Below are positions 1-12,970 of a DNA stretch of 64,000 bases, one piece after another. Made by a program: the position numbers and the translations under genes. The notes beneath the pieces are model-generated. The model was not told where the DNA came from and ran no database searches. It worked only from the letters and a program-made list of their open reading frames with translations. Positions within the stretch are counted from its first letter, which is position 1. Each line of letters begins with the position of its first letter. This stretch comes from Sitta carolinensis (taxonomy: Eukaryota; Chordata; Aves; Passeriformes; Sittidae): positions 11,785,859 through 11,849,858 of the forward strand of contig CM063287.1 of NCBI GenBank assembly GCA_032173965.1. Direction: 5' to 3'.

Positions 1-2640
1 CAGCCATGCATTGGTTTGAGGACTTGCCCTTGCCAACTGGTGCTGGAACTCAGGAATAACACATCAAAAATACGGATTGAAAAACTGGAGGAAAAGGGGA
101 AAGAGCAAGGAAAATCCTACCAATACCCTGTACTTCTTGCTCATACATTGAGCATGGTATTAATATTAGATGCTGTAAACTAAGAAAAGAACATATAAAT
201 ACATACATGTGTTTATGGAGAGAGATATATTTAGTCTAAGTTGAAGTTATGATATTTTAGGAGGGCTTGGAAGGCCACAGTCAGGAAAGCACTATAGCTT
301 TTAAGTTCAAATATGTGTTCTAATAATCAATATTTACAAAGCTTACTGCAACACACTGAGAGTCCCACTGGTGTTAGCACAGACTTTGTAAGTTGCCTCT
401 GATCTAAGCATGTGTTTAGCTGACCTGGATGCACAGAAAGATGAAGCTTGCAAACAGGCTTAGGAATCACATCTCTTAGTGGTTTACTATAAAACAACAC
501 ATAGAGATGGAATTAAATTTTTGTTCAGTTTAATATCCTTTACCATAAAACTAAATGCAAGTTATGTCCATATAAACAAAACAAAACAAACAAAACAAAA
601 CAAGCACAAAAACAAACAAAGAAAAAAAGTAGCATGAATTTGAACATTTCCTCCAGACTTCTCTTCTTAAGAGGCAGGTTCTTTGCTGGTGCAAATTTCC
701 ATAATTTAAATGAGTTACAACTGCTTACACCAGCTAGACTTGGACCCATCTATCACCTCTATTATCTAGATAATGTGGAAAATAATCTGTTCAGAGCTTT
801 CATTTTGAAAACAATGTCATGTTACAATTCTCAGCAGAGTCAAAAGGCTCCCCAAAGCCATGCATGAAAAATAAACTGTAACCTTTTAAGATTTCCAAGC
901 TGTATGATAAATAATACTGAACTAATAATAACTCAGAGAGAAAGAGAAGCACTGTTTATCTTATTTTTCTGCTTTAGGGGAAAGAATCTAGGTAGCAGAT
1001 TTTGTCATGATTTTATTGCTCATTTTCTGTTCTGCAGGTTTCTTTCTTTGTGCTCATAGATTGTAATGACTTTTGCAAGAGAAATAAATTGTATTTCCAT
1101 GGGAGCTGGGGTGTTAGGCAAATTGCAAAAGATGATGATGAAATTTGGACTAAGCTCACAACACGCTCTAGGTCCTATGATTTAAAAACATTCCTTTAGC
1201 AATAAAAATCAAGTCCTTAAGTGCAATCCTAGCAGCCTGCATGAAAACAAAAACATACACAGGATTATTCTGGTTTGATTTATAGTGCTTTTGCCTACTG
1301 GAAAACTTAGTGCAAAAAGCTTGCCAAGGTCAGTGCTTCTGCTTTCAGATTTCTTTATGAAATAGGAGAAAGCAAGCTGCATTTTCAATTTTTTTAAAGG
1401 CTCTGGCAAAATGCCAGCCACTAGGCATTCAAGAGGTGTTCTGTAATCCATTCAACTGTAACATAAAGTTTTGTAAAAGGTATGCTAGCATATTCTGCAC
1501 TGGCTCTGCTAATCAGTAATGTTCCGTTAAATTGGCCACTGTCATATTAAGGAAAGATCTACACAGTTTGTGCCCTCTTGTAACAATAATATTTGACAAT
1601 AATTATAGTGATACCAAGGTGTAGGTGGTCCAGTTGGCAAGAATAGTATAATATTTCTCTTTAATAGTGACTTGATCAAACATGTGTGGGTGCTTTGTTG
1701 AGGCTTGAAGAGGATTATAATAGCTGAAATAAGATGAGATAATTTGCTGACAAAGTTGTTTCTTCTTTAGGAGAACACATCCTTCTGTGCATGTGTGTGT
1801 GTACATGAACATCCCCCCACACAACCACCTCCTAGAGAAAATAACCCTTAAGCAGCTGTGCACTGAGAATGATGATGGGGTGGAGCACTGTGCCAGAGGG
1901 AAAAGGGAGAGCATGCCAGGCTTTGTCTGTTTGGGCAGAGGCTTTAACAAACAAGGGCACAGCATTGAGGTTTCTGCCCTCAAATGAAGAAATGGTGACT
2001 GTGACATGGCAGACATTGTGCAAGGATAAATTTTGTTTAATACCACAGGGACAACTTTCCCAGCTCTGGACAGTCATGGCTGTCCCATGTTGCAATTTAC
2101 CATACATTGATTGCACCCGCATGATTAATAATACAAGCCAGAGCACTGAAATGATCACCATTTAAGAAGACAGCAAACCTCTCTATCCTCACTGCCTGCA
2201 CTCACAGGAGTGAGCCACCAGCAGCAAGAGCTCCCAAGCCAGATGTTCTCCCCCAAAGCACCCAAATTCCCCCTCCTGTACTGAACTCCCAGCTGAAGGG
2301 CAGCATTATTCACTGGGGCAGACACTCTACAGTGCAGCCCCACCAGGGGCTTGGGGACAATTCTTACCAACAGCTTAACTCAGAATTCTTAATAGTGTTC
2401 TTGACATTGTGTGACAATGTCCTTCTGCAACCTTAGCCTGCCTTGGCATGGCTGGTGAGGCCAGTGAAAAATGGCAAAATGAGACACTACTAACTACCGC
2501 TGCTGCTGGAATAAGCGGTGCCCAGGAAATTGCTGGGACCTGGACTTGTGGTTTTGATGCCGTACAAAGGTATGAATGTGTGTGCAAAACGTAAGAAGCC
2601 TCAGCTTTCAGAAATAAATCTTCGAGAAGACAAAGGAACA
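1..2640. other. Unique AT-rich DNA, no gene recognised
   Basis: No exon, RNA gene or transposon is recognisable here apart from the AAACA-type simple repeat annotated separately. The short open frames on both strands overlap each other, lack any known motif, and have the composition expected by chance. The part from about 2160 to 2400 is somewhat richer in G and C but matches nothing I know. Confidence 0.6.
574..629. repeat. (AAACA)n-type simple repeat
   Basis: An imperfect A-rich tract made of AAAC and AAAAC units runs through this stretch and ends in a run of A. It is a microsatellite-like sequence and the open frames crossing it are artefacts of composition. Confidence 0.9.
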
Positions 2641-2905
2641 AAGAATGTTTGGGGTTGGCAAGGATGTCATCAGCTGGAGATCATCCAGTTCAATGCCCCT
2701 GCTCCAGCAGGACCAACTAGGACTGGTTGCCCAGTACACTGTTGTCAAGTTTTGCGTATCTTCACAGCTGGAGACTTCACAACCCCTCTGTTCAACTTAC
2801 CCCAGTGTTTGACCCCTCCACAGTTCATGCTCTTTTGTTTTCAAATGGAGTTTCATATGTGTCAGTTTGTCCCCATAGCCGCTGTCCTGTCTCTGGGAAC
2901 ATGTA
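2641..2905 (-). mobile_element. CR1 LINE, 3' fragment
   Basis: Read on the plus strand, this is the reverse complement of an avian CR1 3' end. The order of landmarks is typical: a stretch like the CR1 terminus (GGTTGG then GATCATCCAGTTCAATGCCC), then CTGCTCCAGCAGG, then CTGGAGACTTCACAACC, then a region ending in TTTGTCCCCATAGC and GTCCTGTCTCTGGG. Avian CR1s are usually truncated at the 5' end, and only the last few hundred bases remain here. Many substitutions and small indels show it is old. The 164-codon open frame across it (2518-3012, plus) opens with GTG and is an antisense shadow of the repeat. Confidence 0.9.
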
Positions 2906-5454
2906 ACCTGAGTCCGATGATTGATCTGTCATTACAGACTGTGAATTCTGGATTCATGGATGTCTGCATGGACAGCAATCAGCCTAATGAAGAAAACCTG
3001 CAATCTCTCTGAGGGAAACTGTATAACTGTATTTTTTCTTTCCTTTTTCTCTACTTCTTTCCAGTATCCTGGCCAGTTTATCAGGAAAGCCTAGTGTTGA
3101 CATCTGCAAAGATGACAACTTGAATGTATTGAAATGCATGAAAGTAGTGAATGGGGGTCGTGGAGTGGTTTTTGGCTGGTACAGCATGGTAAGGGGGTTA
3201 CCTGGGATATCTGTGGAAGTGCCAGATTTTCTTCAGCTGTGCATGAAAGGTGAATATAACCAATACTTCAGACTTAGACTCACTTAGCCAGTTCACAATC
3301 TGGAATTGAATTTGTACCATGATGATTTAAATAATTTGATACTTTCTTTATTGTGAGAAGAATAAAAATAAGTGTTCTGTCAATTTCCAGATGGTTTAGC
3401 CCTTTCTAAAAACAATAACATAACTAAAACTGACAGCCCAATTTCAATGTAGCCCTGTATTTAATCCCTGGTAGTGCGTACCCACTGCCTCTAGCATTTT
3501 GCAATGCAAACCAGTTGTTAGCAACCAGAAAAGAATCTAGAGCCTGGACTAGTGTTTCCCATTGCACTTACTGGTGGTACCTTGTGAGTTATTAAGAGAT
3601 AATGGACAAGTTCCCTGTGGTTCCCCCTTTTTTCCTCAGGGTCTCTCTCGTGTACCCTTTGTGGTATTCAGAGGACACTGTGCTGCCCAGTAGGAAAGCT
3701 GCCCCCACACACAGAGTGATACATTAGGACATTGATTCAACACAGATGCAGGGCAGGACGACTGCTCCGTGCTCCAGCCTGGCCACCAACCCCCGGGGGC
3801 CATTCCAGCTGCTGATGGCCCGACCTGATGCTGTACACGAGGCCACACAAAGGTCACAGCCTGAGGTAACACGGCCACAGGCATATTTTCTGTGGTTGCT
3901 CTGTTCCCCACCTCACCCTCACTTCGTGCTGAGAATACTTGCATTTGGGACAGTGACAAAGACTGGCAGACCCCAGAAATCACCTGTTGCAGTTTCTGCT
4001 CTGACATTCCCAGGGAGGACAAGGAATCCCTTATGGGGTAGAACTCATTGCTCCCCCTTCCTATGGCTTCAAATCTGGAAGACTTCCTTGGATAACTTCC
4101 AGCAGCTATCCCTTATGTCAGAACAGGCTTTTCTCTTTGTTACAGGATATGTTGAAAGGAACTGACAACAGCAAATAAAAAAATTAAATAACTAGCAGAG
4201 AAACTAGAGAGAGAGACAGCGGTTGCTAGTGAAGGGTATTGCAAGATGGTCACTAGTTAAACACTACAAGCCAAATTCTAGTTAGTCTTCAAAGATTTAA
4301 AATAACCAATTTACAATACTAAGACTATGTGGTCAGTAAAATGATTTCTGGAAAGTTCAAGATAATTTCGAGATACAAGTTATTATCCTGTCCTTGATTT
4401 GTTAATTCTCAGTAACCAGGAGGTGTGAGCAGGAATGTTATTAAAGCCACCTGAAAGCATGAAACTGAATTTTAATTAGATGATATAACTGTGTACTGAT
4501 TTTGAAAAATGCTTTGTTGACTTGTCTCTGAAAGAAGAATAGAAAAAGAATATTTTATTTATGTTCTAGTGTTTTGATATAGTTTGCCAGCTCAGTAACT
4601 CCAGCCCATGTTCCTGCTCTGTATATTATTTAGAGATGAGCATAAAAAACAAGTGACACCACAATGACATTCATTTCCGTAGGTATAACTATAAAATAGT
4701 GTGAGAGAGATTCTAATCACATTAAATAAAGTAATTTTCCCTCTTGCAAGACAAAAAACATCAACAAAACAGTCCAATATTTATAATTTGGAAGAAGTAT
4801 TTGGAGAATAACCTGTTCCAGAATAAAAAGCCTTTCTGAATTCTTTCTTCCTTAAAGGTTGTACCTTACTTTAGTAGGCTAATTTTAACACATCTGAGAC
4901 ACTATGCAAAGTAATGAGATCAGAGCTAATGGGTTCATTCACCCATCATGAAAATCCCATTTTTTCTTTCTTGATACATGCTTGAAAGTAAAAAAAAAAA
5001 AAAAAAAATTAAAAATTTAAAATCTGGATTTTTGTCATCCAAAGAGGAACTAACAGTGAGCATGACAGAATAAGCAGTTTTTGCAGAGCAGATAGTTTGA
5101 TTTGGCCTGTCTGACTGCTCAAGGCATGAGACATCCTGCTCAGCTAAAGGATGCTGGAGCCTCCACTCATCACATCACTGAGTATCTTATTTGCATGAGT
5201 GGTTAAGTTTCACGTGAGGGTTGAACAGTCAGCAGCCCAGGCACCCAGCAGGTGTGAAACCTCAGCACAAGCAGGGGAGCACCCTTTATGTGCCAGCAGA
5301 ACGTGCCTTTGCTGAGAAGTGAGAGCAGCTCAGCAAGTGTAAGGCAAAGCTTCTTGGGAAGTTTACACTGGTTATTTCAAAAAGAGCCAGCTGGCCACCA
5401 TCACTGGAAGCTGAAGCCAACATGCAATTTAAATCAGACCACAGGCAGAGATTT
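2906..5454. other. Unique DNA, no gene recognised
   Basis: Nothing identifiable except a 19-base A-run at 4990-5008. Segment 3730-4080 is GC-richer and open on both strands (139 codons plus, 128 codons minus), but neither frame resembles a known protein and the two overlap in antisense, which argues for chance openness. Confidence 0.55.
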
Positions 5455-5580
5455 ATCTGTGCTCCATCTGTAATGTGGGGATGAGATCGAAGTGTGCAAC
5501 TTTGTGTTTGTGAGGTACCTTGAGACTGGGTGGAAGGCCAAAAGGGAGTGCCAAAGATTCTGTTATTATGAAAAGCCATT
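5455..5580 (+). mobile_element. MIR-type SINE, 3' part
   Basis: The plus strand carries CTCCATCTGTAATGTGGGG followed by a spacer and CCTTGAGACTGGGTGGAAGGC, ending in ATTCTGTTATTATG. This order matches the 3' half of MIR-like amniote SINEs, where a CATCTGTAAAATGGGG block is followed by a CTTTGAGA...GGAAGGCGC block and an ATTATTATT tail. Divergence is high, as expected for an element active early in amniote history. The 5' limit is unclear and may reach about 5370. Confidence 0.65.
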
Positions 5581-7499
5581 CAAAAATAAGCAAATGTTGA
5601 TGTTAGCAGAAGCATCAACTTCCAAAGCCTTTTAAAATTCTTCTATGAAGTAAATTAATTTACATATGAAATACCCCAAATGTATTTTCTTTGGTAACGG
5701 CAAATTATCTTCCTATCAAGTAAGTACAGATTGCAGAAACCTAATTGGACTTTAACAACTTGTGAAAAATTATGGATGTTGTATTTTATACATGTAAATG
5801 TTTGATTCTGTTTAAAAAACAGTCCCCTACCAAAGAAAAAAATCAATACATTTCATGTAAATGAAGCTAAACATGAATGTCCCTATTGTAGCCTCAATTT
5901 GTTTATGTAACTCCATTGGCAGCAATGGATGCTGTGTACGTATCCAACTGAGTGACATATTGTGTTAGCAAGAATCTCACAATTACAGACAATTACCTTT
6001 TTTTTTGCACCTGGTGCTTACAAGCATTCTTTGTTAGTTGGATTTCTAGAAGGAAAGATTTTTATGCAAATCTCTAATGTCTCCTGAAGATAAATAACCC
6101 CAAAAGCAGACCACCACCAAAAACCCCAGAATAACCCAATAGAACTACAAAATATCACAAACAACTCTTAAAACATCACCATGTCATTGTGGTGTTTTAA
6201 ACTGCACAAAAGTAAAAAAGCTCTACATAAAAACATCTTCTCTGTTCAAAAAGAGACAAAAAAAAAAAAAAAAAAAAAAAAAAAAGGAATACCAAAATAA
6301 TTATCAGTAGTCTAAGTTTCTGGATTATGTAAACATGTACAGAAAGAAATCCTTTTCCACCCGATCTTCTGCACATGTGCCCCTGCAGCACTTTATAACA
6401 AGTCAAATTGGAGTGCTCAGGTAACACAGGAATTACCCTTGTTCTTCAGAGCATGAAAGAGGAAGGTCTGCCAACAGATAGAGACCCTTATTCCCCAGAT
6501 GCTGTTACACAACAACAGCAGCAGCCCAAACACCCAGGCTGAATAATAATTTCTACTGCTAAAGAAACTTGTGCTATTTTTTGAAAGGCTGCAACACTTC
6601 CACCACTTAAGGTAAAATGCTAAAAGCTGGCAGTGACAAAATACCTATGACTAGAGACATGCTCTTTGCTCAGCCTATATATTCCTCTTTCAGTTAGGAT
6701 AAGTTATTAACTTCTGAACTGCGCTACTTCCTTTAAAGCATCTGCAATACTCTAGAAATTTTCTGTGTTCAGCCAAAACTCTAACAAACATTGCAATGTT
6801 AGAATCCTGCCTCTGCCAAAGCATCAGCAGTGCCACATGCTAAACTGGGAACACATGGACACAGATGCAGAAGGGAGAAATAGAGTGAAAAATACCGAAT
6901 GTCTCCTCACTCCCACAGCTTCTGCTCACCTCTGTCCATTCTGACACAGCTGAACCCATGGGCTGTATTCCTGCCATAATGCAGTTTTCTCTCTCCCCCA
7001 CCTCTCCAACAAAATTTCCTTTGGATTTCCTCAGTGAGAATCCAACACTAGATACCAATACCAGAAACTAATGTGTCTCTTCAGAATCACAATTTCTTCC
7101 ACTGCAAACCAATTTCAGTTTAATTGAACACACTGCAACTCAATAGAATACTCTCTCTTTGGAAAAGTACAGAATTGCATATACAAGAATATATTTAAAA
7201 TAACCTTTCTAAAATAAGTTTAGGTACTCGAAATGCACAAAGTGGCAGATCAGTCTGGCACTTGACCTCAACTCAGCCCTCTTGCATGTACAGGGTATGA
7301 TGCAGTCTTTAATTATATGGTTACATAATTATATTTCCACAGAAACCCAGATTTCTTCAGTGGAGTGGGATACAGAATGAAAGCATATGGCTTTAAAAAT
7401 GTATTTATGGTAATTTAAAGAGATTAAAAAACAACCAGTACTGAAAAGATCATTTATCTCAGCAGTAGCAGATGGGCTCCTGCTGAGATCAGGACTTCA
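5581..7499. other. Unique AT-rich DNA with a poly-A tract
   Basis: No gene or transposon is recognised. The only landmark is a 28-base A-run at 6258-6285. Confidence 0.55.
6258..6285. repeat. A28 homopolymer
   Basis: A run of 28 A. No intron-less gene copy, polyadenylation signal or target duplication is recognisable beside it, so there is no support for a processed pseudogene. Confidence 0.9.
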
Positions 7500-7730
7500 T
7501 TGTGCTCTGCTCCGTACATGCACATTAGATCAGACAGCAGTTGTTCCAAAGACTTTACAGTCTAAGTAGGGCAGTCAGGCAAAACTACAGGAAAAGGAAT
7601 TATTTTCTTCATGTTATTAAGGGGGAAGTGGACATACTGAAGCACAAATAAGTTAAAGCAAGGTCAAGTGACTGAATTCAGCTTTGCTAAGGTGAAACCA
7701 ATTTTAACCCATTGCTAATGGCCTCCAGAT
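7500..7730 (-). mobile_element. MIR-type (MIR1_Amn-like) SINE remnant
   Basis: The plus strand shows, in order, a CCAAAGACTTTACAGTCTAAG block, then GGGGAAGTGGACATACTGAAGC, then GCAAGGTCAAGTGACT. These correspond to the reverse complement of amniote MIR-type SINEs (antisense landmarks AAAGAGCTTACAATCTAAG, GGAAACTGAGGCACAG and AAGGTCACACAG). The element is very diverged and its ends are approximate. The subfamily name is inferred from memory of the consensus and was not computed. Confidence 0.65.
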
Positions 7731-7837
7731 CTGATACTGGTTAGAGCTACTGGTTTGTAAGAGGAATATGGCTCTAGGCATTCACAGATTTAGAGGTTGG
7801 GAAGTGTTACTACCATGAGCTAGGTTAGTCCTAGTAG

Positions 7838-8185
7838 TTTCGCATTGTTCCAGATGTCTCTAGTATCTGAAGGGAGGTGTCAGAGGACGGAGCCAAACTC
7901 TGCTCTGTGGTGACGAGCAATAATGGAAGACGAAATGGGCAGAAACTGTTGCACGGGAAATTCCACCTGAGCACGAGGAAGAATTTCTTCACTGTGCAGT
8001 GACCATGCACCAAAACAAGGTGGCCAGAGAGGCTGTGGAGTCTCCCGCACTGGAGATATTGAAGAACTGTCTGGACACAGTCCTGTGCCATGTGCACTGG
8101 GATGGGCCTGCCTGAGCAGGGAGGTGGGACCAGACTCACTCCCTGTGGTCCCTTCAGTCTGGCCCCTTCTGTGATACCTGCTGTA
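7838..8185 (+). mobile_element. CR1 LINE, 3' fragment
   Basis: This is a sense copy of a CR1 3' end. Visible landmarks in order are AGTATCTGAAGGGAGG, a GGTGACGAGCAATAATGG block, AAATTCCACCTGAGCACGAG, GAAGAATTTCTTCACTGTG, GGCCAGAGAGGCTGTGGAGT, CTGGAGATATTGAAGAAC and GGACACAGTCCTGTGC, then a diverged terminus ending near CCTTCTGTGATACC. The 5' end is truncated, as in nearly all avian CR1s. It is better preserved than the copy at 27.7 kb. Confidence 0.93.
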
Positions 8186-11100
8186 CTTGTTTATCAGCGT
8201 TACAACTGTAACAGTTTTGCTTTTCCTTCATGGCCAAGTCAAGCCAAGCTGCTCATTAACCTTGCCCTAGTAGATAATTTTGTTATATAAAACTAAAAAT
8301 TATCAACTAATATTTCATCCTAAGAGGGAAAAGTTCAGAAATGGCTTCACAAGTCTAACAGCCTCGGAATTAGTATCTAACTGGGTAAGCATGTCACACA
8401 AGTGTGACATGTTTTAATTAAATTTATAAGTTCTTTGCAAAAGAGAGGCAAAGCACTGCTAACAGAGTGCTGAAAGTCAGGACTAGGGATAATTTGTCTC
8501 TTAGAGCATAAATAGTTCCTAATAAAAGACATGCTGTGGTCTATCTAGATCTAGTATAGGAGATTCAAGAATTTCAAGATCTGAAAAAATCTGATGAGAA
8601 AGTATCACTGAAGTTTTGCTTATCCAGGAAAAGGTTTGTTCAAGAACAGGGATTTCCTTTAGGCTAGTAAAACCCTTCAGCTGACAACTCCTAGACAGCC
8701 TGCCAAAAGAATTCTTAGCTTGCCTTTGTCTGCTTTCTCTCACCCAAATATGCCGCAGAATAGTTTATTAAAGGGAGTTCTTTGGAAAGGTGTGTGTGGT
8801 TTAGGGAAGATTTTGAACAGAAAATTAGTTAATAATGTAAGGTTATTCCAAAAGAATACTACGAAGTATTACAGAAATACAGTGTATTTCTTCTTCTTTG
8901 GGAAAGCTGAGAAAATATATTTCATTAGATGCATGTACATGTTCCAAGTAAAGTAATAAGATCCAACACATTATTTAAGTCGATTAGTATGGTTAAAAAA
9001 GTTTTGCTACACAGATCTCAGATTTCCTTTACAGATATGAATTAAAAAAAAAAAAATGTCATCCATAAACCAGCAAAAACAGCTGCAGTGCTTTTCAGGC
9101 CTCAATGATACAGCTAATATAGAGAATATAGCTAAACTCATTTGCTGAAGCAGAAGAATCAGTCTCTCATATTCTGCATTCTTTTCAGCATCTGTATGAC
9201 AAACCTGAAGAAATCTTGCCATTGTAATAGTCTATAATTTGCAAATGACACTACATATTTCAAAAGAGAAAACCTGGTTCAGTGCATAAGGAAAGCCTTT
9301 AGTCTGAATAGACCAACACAGACTTATTCTAATCATCTCTAATAAGAATGTCTCAATGAAACTGTTAGAAGATTCAGGGTCAAGCCTTTGAATCTACAAG
9401 GCAATCTCAAAATCCAACTTTGCTTCTTTCTATAGTTCTTTGCCATAGTTCATGGCAATAGAATTGGCAATCTTCTTTTACACTTACCCTGAACTGGTCT
9501 GAAAAAGAGACTATCTGGTTTAAATAGAATAGGAAAGTGTGTGGGGAATGTAGAAATTCCCAGTGTTGTCAAGATCCCAGCATTTATAGGATGGATACAT
9601 AAAATTGCTACTTCTGGCACAAAGTGCAGTGATCAAAAGTGGATTTCAGAAGGCAAGAGACAAAGCAATGTCTGACATCTTGTAGTTGATACACAAACAC
9701 TAATACAGAAGAACAGAAAAGGCAGACACAATTATGTTGCACGGTATTTCAAAAGACTTCCAAAACAGAGTCATCTTGAAGCAGCATTAAAACAAACAAA
9801 CAAAAAAAACCTCACCACCAAATTAAGGCCCTTATCTGTCTTTTTATATGTTTTAAAAAACTGAGCCTGGAACTCTTGTAATAAGAGACCTCTGTTGTTA
9901 CAACACAAGTTGTAACAGATTTGTTTCTTTGTAGAATTGCTGGGCTGGAAATGTCTATAAAATATTAGAAAATACAATTCAATTGCTAAAAAGTTGCAGA
10001 ACATTGCAGCACAGTATTGTTATGCACAATGAAGTTATGTTCACAAGATATTCCTGAACAAGAGTGTTTGAGCCTGTCCCTCAAAACTGATTCCTCAATG
10101 TAAGCTTGATAAATTTAGCAAGAAAAATATGAACAAAGCCTTCAAGAGAAAACAGATACACCTCTGTCTGAAAAAGTCACACTACTTTACAGAGGTGGTT
10201 AATTTCCCATCACATAAACAGAAAAGACAACACATTCTACTTGCAGTGGAACACAGTCACTGTCCTTGAGTAATTTGGGACTAAATTTAGTTATATGTAT
10301 ATTTACCTATCACAGTGAAGCCAACATCATCACATTACTACTTTGGTTTTTACTCTGAAAATTCTGCTGATTAAAAAACTTGAAAGACTATTTGTTCTCT
10401 CATAAGCTTCTGTCTTTCAGATTAAAAACCCAAAAAATACACTGCTTATGATTCATATGCATTTGATTCAGAACTATGTTACTCTTTAGCAGGTAATTAG
10501 ATATAAAACAATAAAGGCTGCTCATCTAGCTGAAGCGAGGAAAATATTATCCTGAAAAAAAGCATGATGAGCTTCTTGACTAGCAGAGCTGGATACGAGC
10601 AGAGATAGCAGCTCTGCAAAAAGAAGCAGAGACACAGTATCATCATGATGTGTAATTAGATCTTTAAGATAAGGAAATAAACATGCATAATCTATTAGAC
10701 TGAATATGAATAAAAGACGAACTCTTTTATCCTCAGTATAACTTTTGCTTGCTAGATAACCCCCAGCACAGACAGTCTCCTTTACAGTGTATTTAGTCCA
10801 TATCTGTACCTCAAGTCTACATTGCTCTGATCAGCCTCTCTACCAGCCAAATGTTTCAGATGGTTTTCAAAGGAACACATCTGCTCACAGAGACTGAGTC
10901 ACATCTCATGCTCTGATGAGGACAGTGGTGCTGTTAGAGCCAGCGAGCAAGTGGCAACCCACAGCTGGTACCAGGAACTCTCCCTTGGGGTGATCACACC
11001 AACTCTCTGGAACAGAGATTTGTTTGTTTTGAGGGAAGTTGGGGAGGTGGGAGGCTGATGCAGCAAACCAGAAAGAAGATGATGTGGGTTCATTTCTGAT

Positions 11101-12569
11101 GCCTCAATCCACATTAGCTATGCCACAAGCATAAAACTAAATGGAGTGAACCTTACTTTTAGGGTATCTTTTTTTGGTCAGTTTTACATCCTGCTCCATT
11201 TGTACTATGGGGTTTTATTCACCCAGTAATGTTATGATAGTTGTGCTGGTTTATGTAATTGCTGCCCTTAGCAGTTCCTTTCTGCCCCTGTGTTACCCCT
11301 CTCTCATGCCAGCATGATCATTCCTGTGGCTGATTTTCTCAGTTCACTTTACTGTGCAATCTGGTTCGTAGTTAGCAAGAGAAAACATGTTTTTTTTCAT
11401 GAACCACTTTCCTGAACTTGTTCACTATGAATATGCAAAGAAGGAAAATGCTTCTGAATACCTAAATTCTTCATGACTGTAAAGGGAAAGAAAAGCTTTT
11501 CTAGTATTATTCCATAGGAAATATTCCATATTCAAAGTAATAGCCAACCTGCAGAACTGGCTCCTGAAGCACTACTGCCTTTAAAAGGCACATAAAAATT
11601 CCCCCAGAGCAGACCCATCTGAAGGGGTAATTGTTATCACACCAGTTACAAGTGAAGCAGAGCCCACACTGTGGAGGAGACCAGAGCCTCAGTGGAGCTG
11701 GGTGCCATGCCACACAGAATATGATGGGAATCTCAGCTTGTGCCAGTTCAGGATCCAAGCCTGTATAAGGGAAGGGAAAGGTCTATCCTAGGCTGGTTCT
11801 AACTTCTATCTGCAAGAGATTTCTCAAGTGTAAGAAGAGCCAGCTAAGCAGTGAAACATGACAAAATACCTAATTCCAAGGCTAGCATAGCTAACCCACC
11901 AGCAGAGCACTAGTGAAAACAATCTGCTACAGTTGGCTATGTATTCATCCTAATATTTGGAAGACAGCATGCGGGGGGACTTCAGCAGGAATAAGCTCTC
12001 TCTGTTCTTTGTCTGTATTTCATCCCCAGCCTCAACTTTTACAGATCTAATTTTTCCTGCTAATGTAGCTTAAAAACATGACTGCAATAAGGCAGTGCTT
12101 TCCTTAAACTTAAATGAATTTTAAAAAACAATTTTCTGTATATGAAGTCTAGGTAGATTTATTTTTCTATTGAAAATTAAAGCTTACTTTTGGCAGATGA
12201 TGAGGGAGAAACGGGTTAGTGGAAAGCAAAGACATATTCTACCCTTGATTTCTTTTGTCCAGTCATCTTTCCTCCATTTGCCAGAAATTACAAAGCAATT
12301 GAGTTCAAAGGCACCACACATTGTGAGTCAGAGACTGGATTTCCAGCGTGTTTATGTTGGATGTATTTGCATAATGGTTGTAGTGAGCGCTGTGGCCCCA
12401 TACCAGAGACAGACATGCCCATACTCCCACTAGCAGCCCTCCTGATGAAAAAGGAATTCCGTGCTGGGTGGGACTCGCGTACACCCAGCATATTCGGAAG
12501 AAAGCACTTTCATATTGGCATAACAGACTCCGCATTATTGTTTTTTTGCTTGTTAAAACACGAGACCTG
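8186..12569. other. Unique AT-rich DNA, no gene recognised
   Basis: Over four kilobases with no recognisable exon or transposon. The main landmark is a 22-base palindrome at 8390-8411. Segments 10840-11110 and 11520-11760 have slightly higher GC and open minus-strand frames (71 and 83 codons) without known motifs. Confidence 0.55.
8390..8411. repeat. 22-bp near-perfect palindrome
   Basis: The arms CATGTCACAC and GTGTGACATG are perfect reverse complements separated by AA. This could form a small hairpin or be a symmetric protein-binding site. It could also be chance, since one such palindrome is not very surprising in 64 kb. Confidence 0.8.
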
Positions 12570-12970
12570 GCCAGACTCTGAGCCGTCTCAGGCGGCGGGG
12601 CAGCACGGCCGGCGCAGGCAGGCGCGGAGCTGCGGAGCTCCTGCCCCAATCCTGCCGGGACGGGCTGAGGAGCTGCGGAGCTCCTGCCCAATCCTGCGGA
12701 CGGCTGATGGAGCTCCTGCCCCAATCCTGCTGGGACGGGCTGATGGAGCTCCTGCCCCAATCCTGCCGGGACGGGCTGATGGAGCTGCGGAGCTCCTGCC
12801 CCATTGCCGCCCCACCTGTGCCGGGACAGGCTGACGCTGCACAGCCTCTGCTCCGGGATTAGCGCACCGGCTGCCAGGGCCCGGGGGAGCGGCGTGGCAG
12901 CGGACTGTGCCAGTGTGCGATTAAAGCAGACTAACGAGGAGCCTCGCCCTGCTCCCCGCCCCTGACATGC
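12570..12970. promoter_or_regulatory. CpG-rich block (possible orphan CpG island)
   Basis: GC content and CpG density jump sharply relative to both flanks, which are AT-rich and nearly CpG-free. The block consists of a unique CpG-rich part before the minisatellite (to 12626), the minisatellite itself, and a unique part after it (12836-12970) containing GGGCCCGGGGGAGCGGCG and a CCCCGCCCC Sp1-like box. Such blocks can be promoters, enhancers or only GC-rich repeats. No TATA box, recognised first exon or clear splice donor was found nearby, so promoter activity is a guess. Confidence 0.5.
12627..12835. repeat. GC-rich minisatellite, about 5 units of 36-43 bp
   Basis: Units begin at about 12627, 12670, 12710, 12746 and 12782. 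The core is GAGCTCCTGCCCCAATCCTG followed by a CGGGACGGGCTGATG-like part. Units 1, 2 and 5 carry an extra leading GAGCTGCG, and units 3 and 4 are exactly 36 bp. Because 36 is a multiple of three, several frames on both strands stay open and give 12-residue protein repeats, for example GAPAPILPGRAD on the plus strand. This explains the 157-codon plus frame (12361-12834) and the 233-codon minus frame (12305-13006, opening with GTG). Confidence 0.9.

Noticed and set aside
2518..3012. 164-codon plus-strand frame
   Set aside because: It opens with GTG and lies across a CR1 in antisense orientation.
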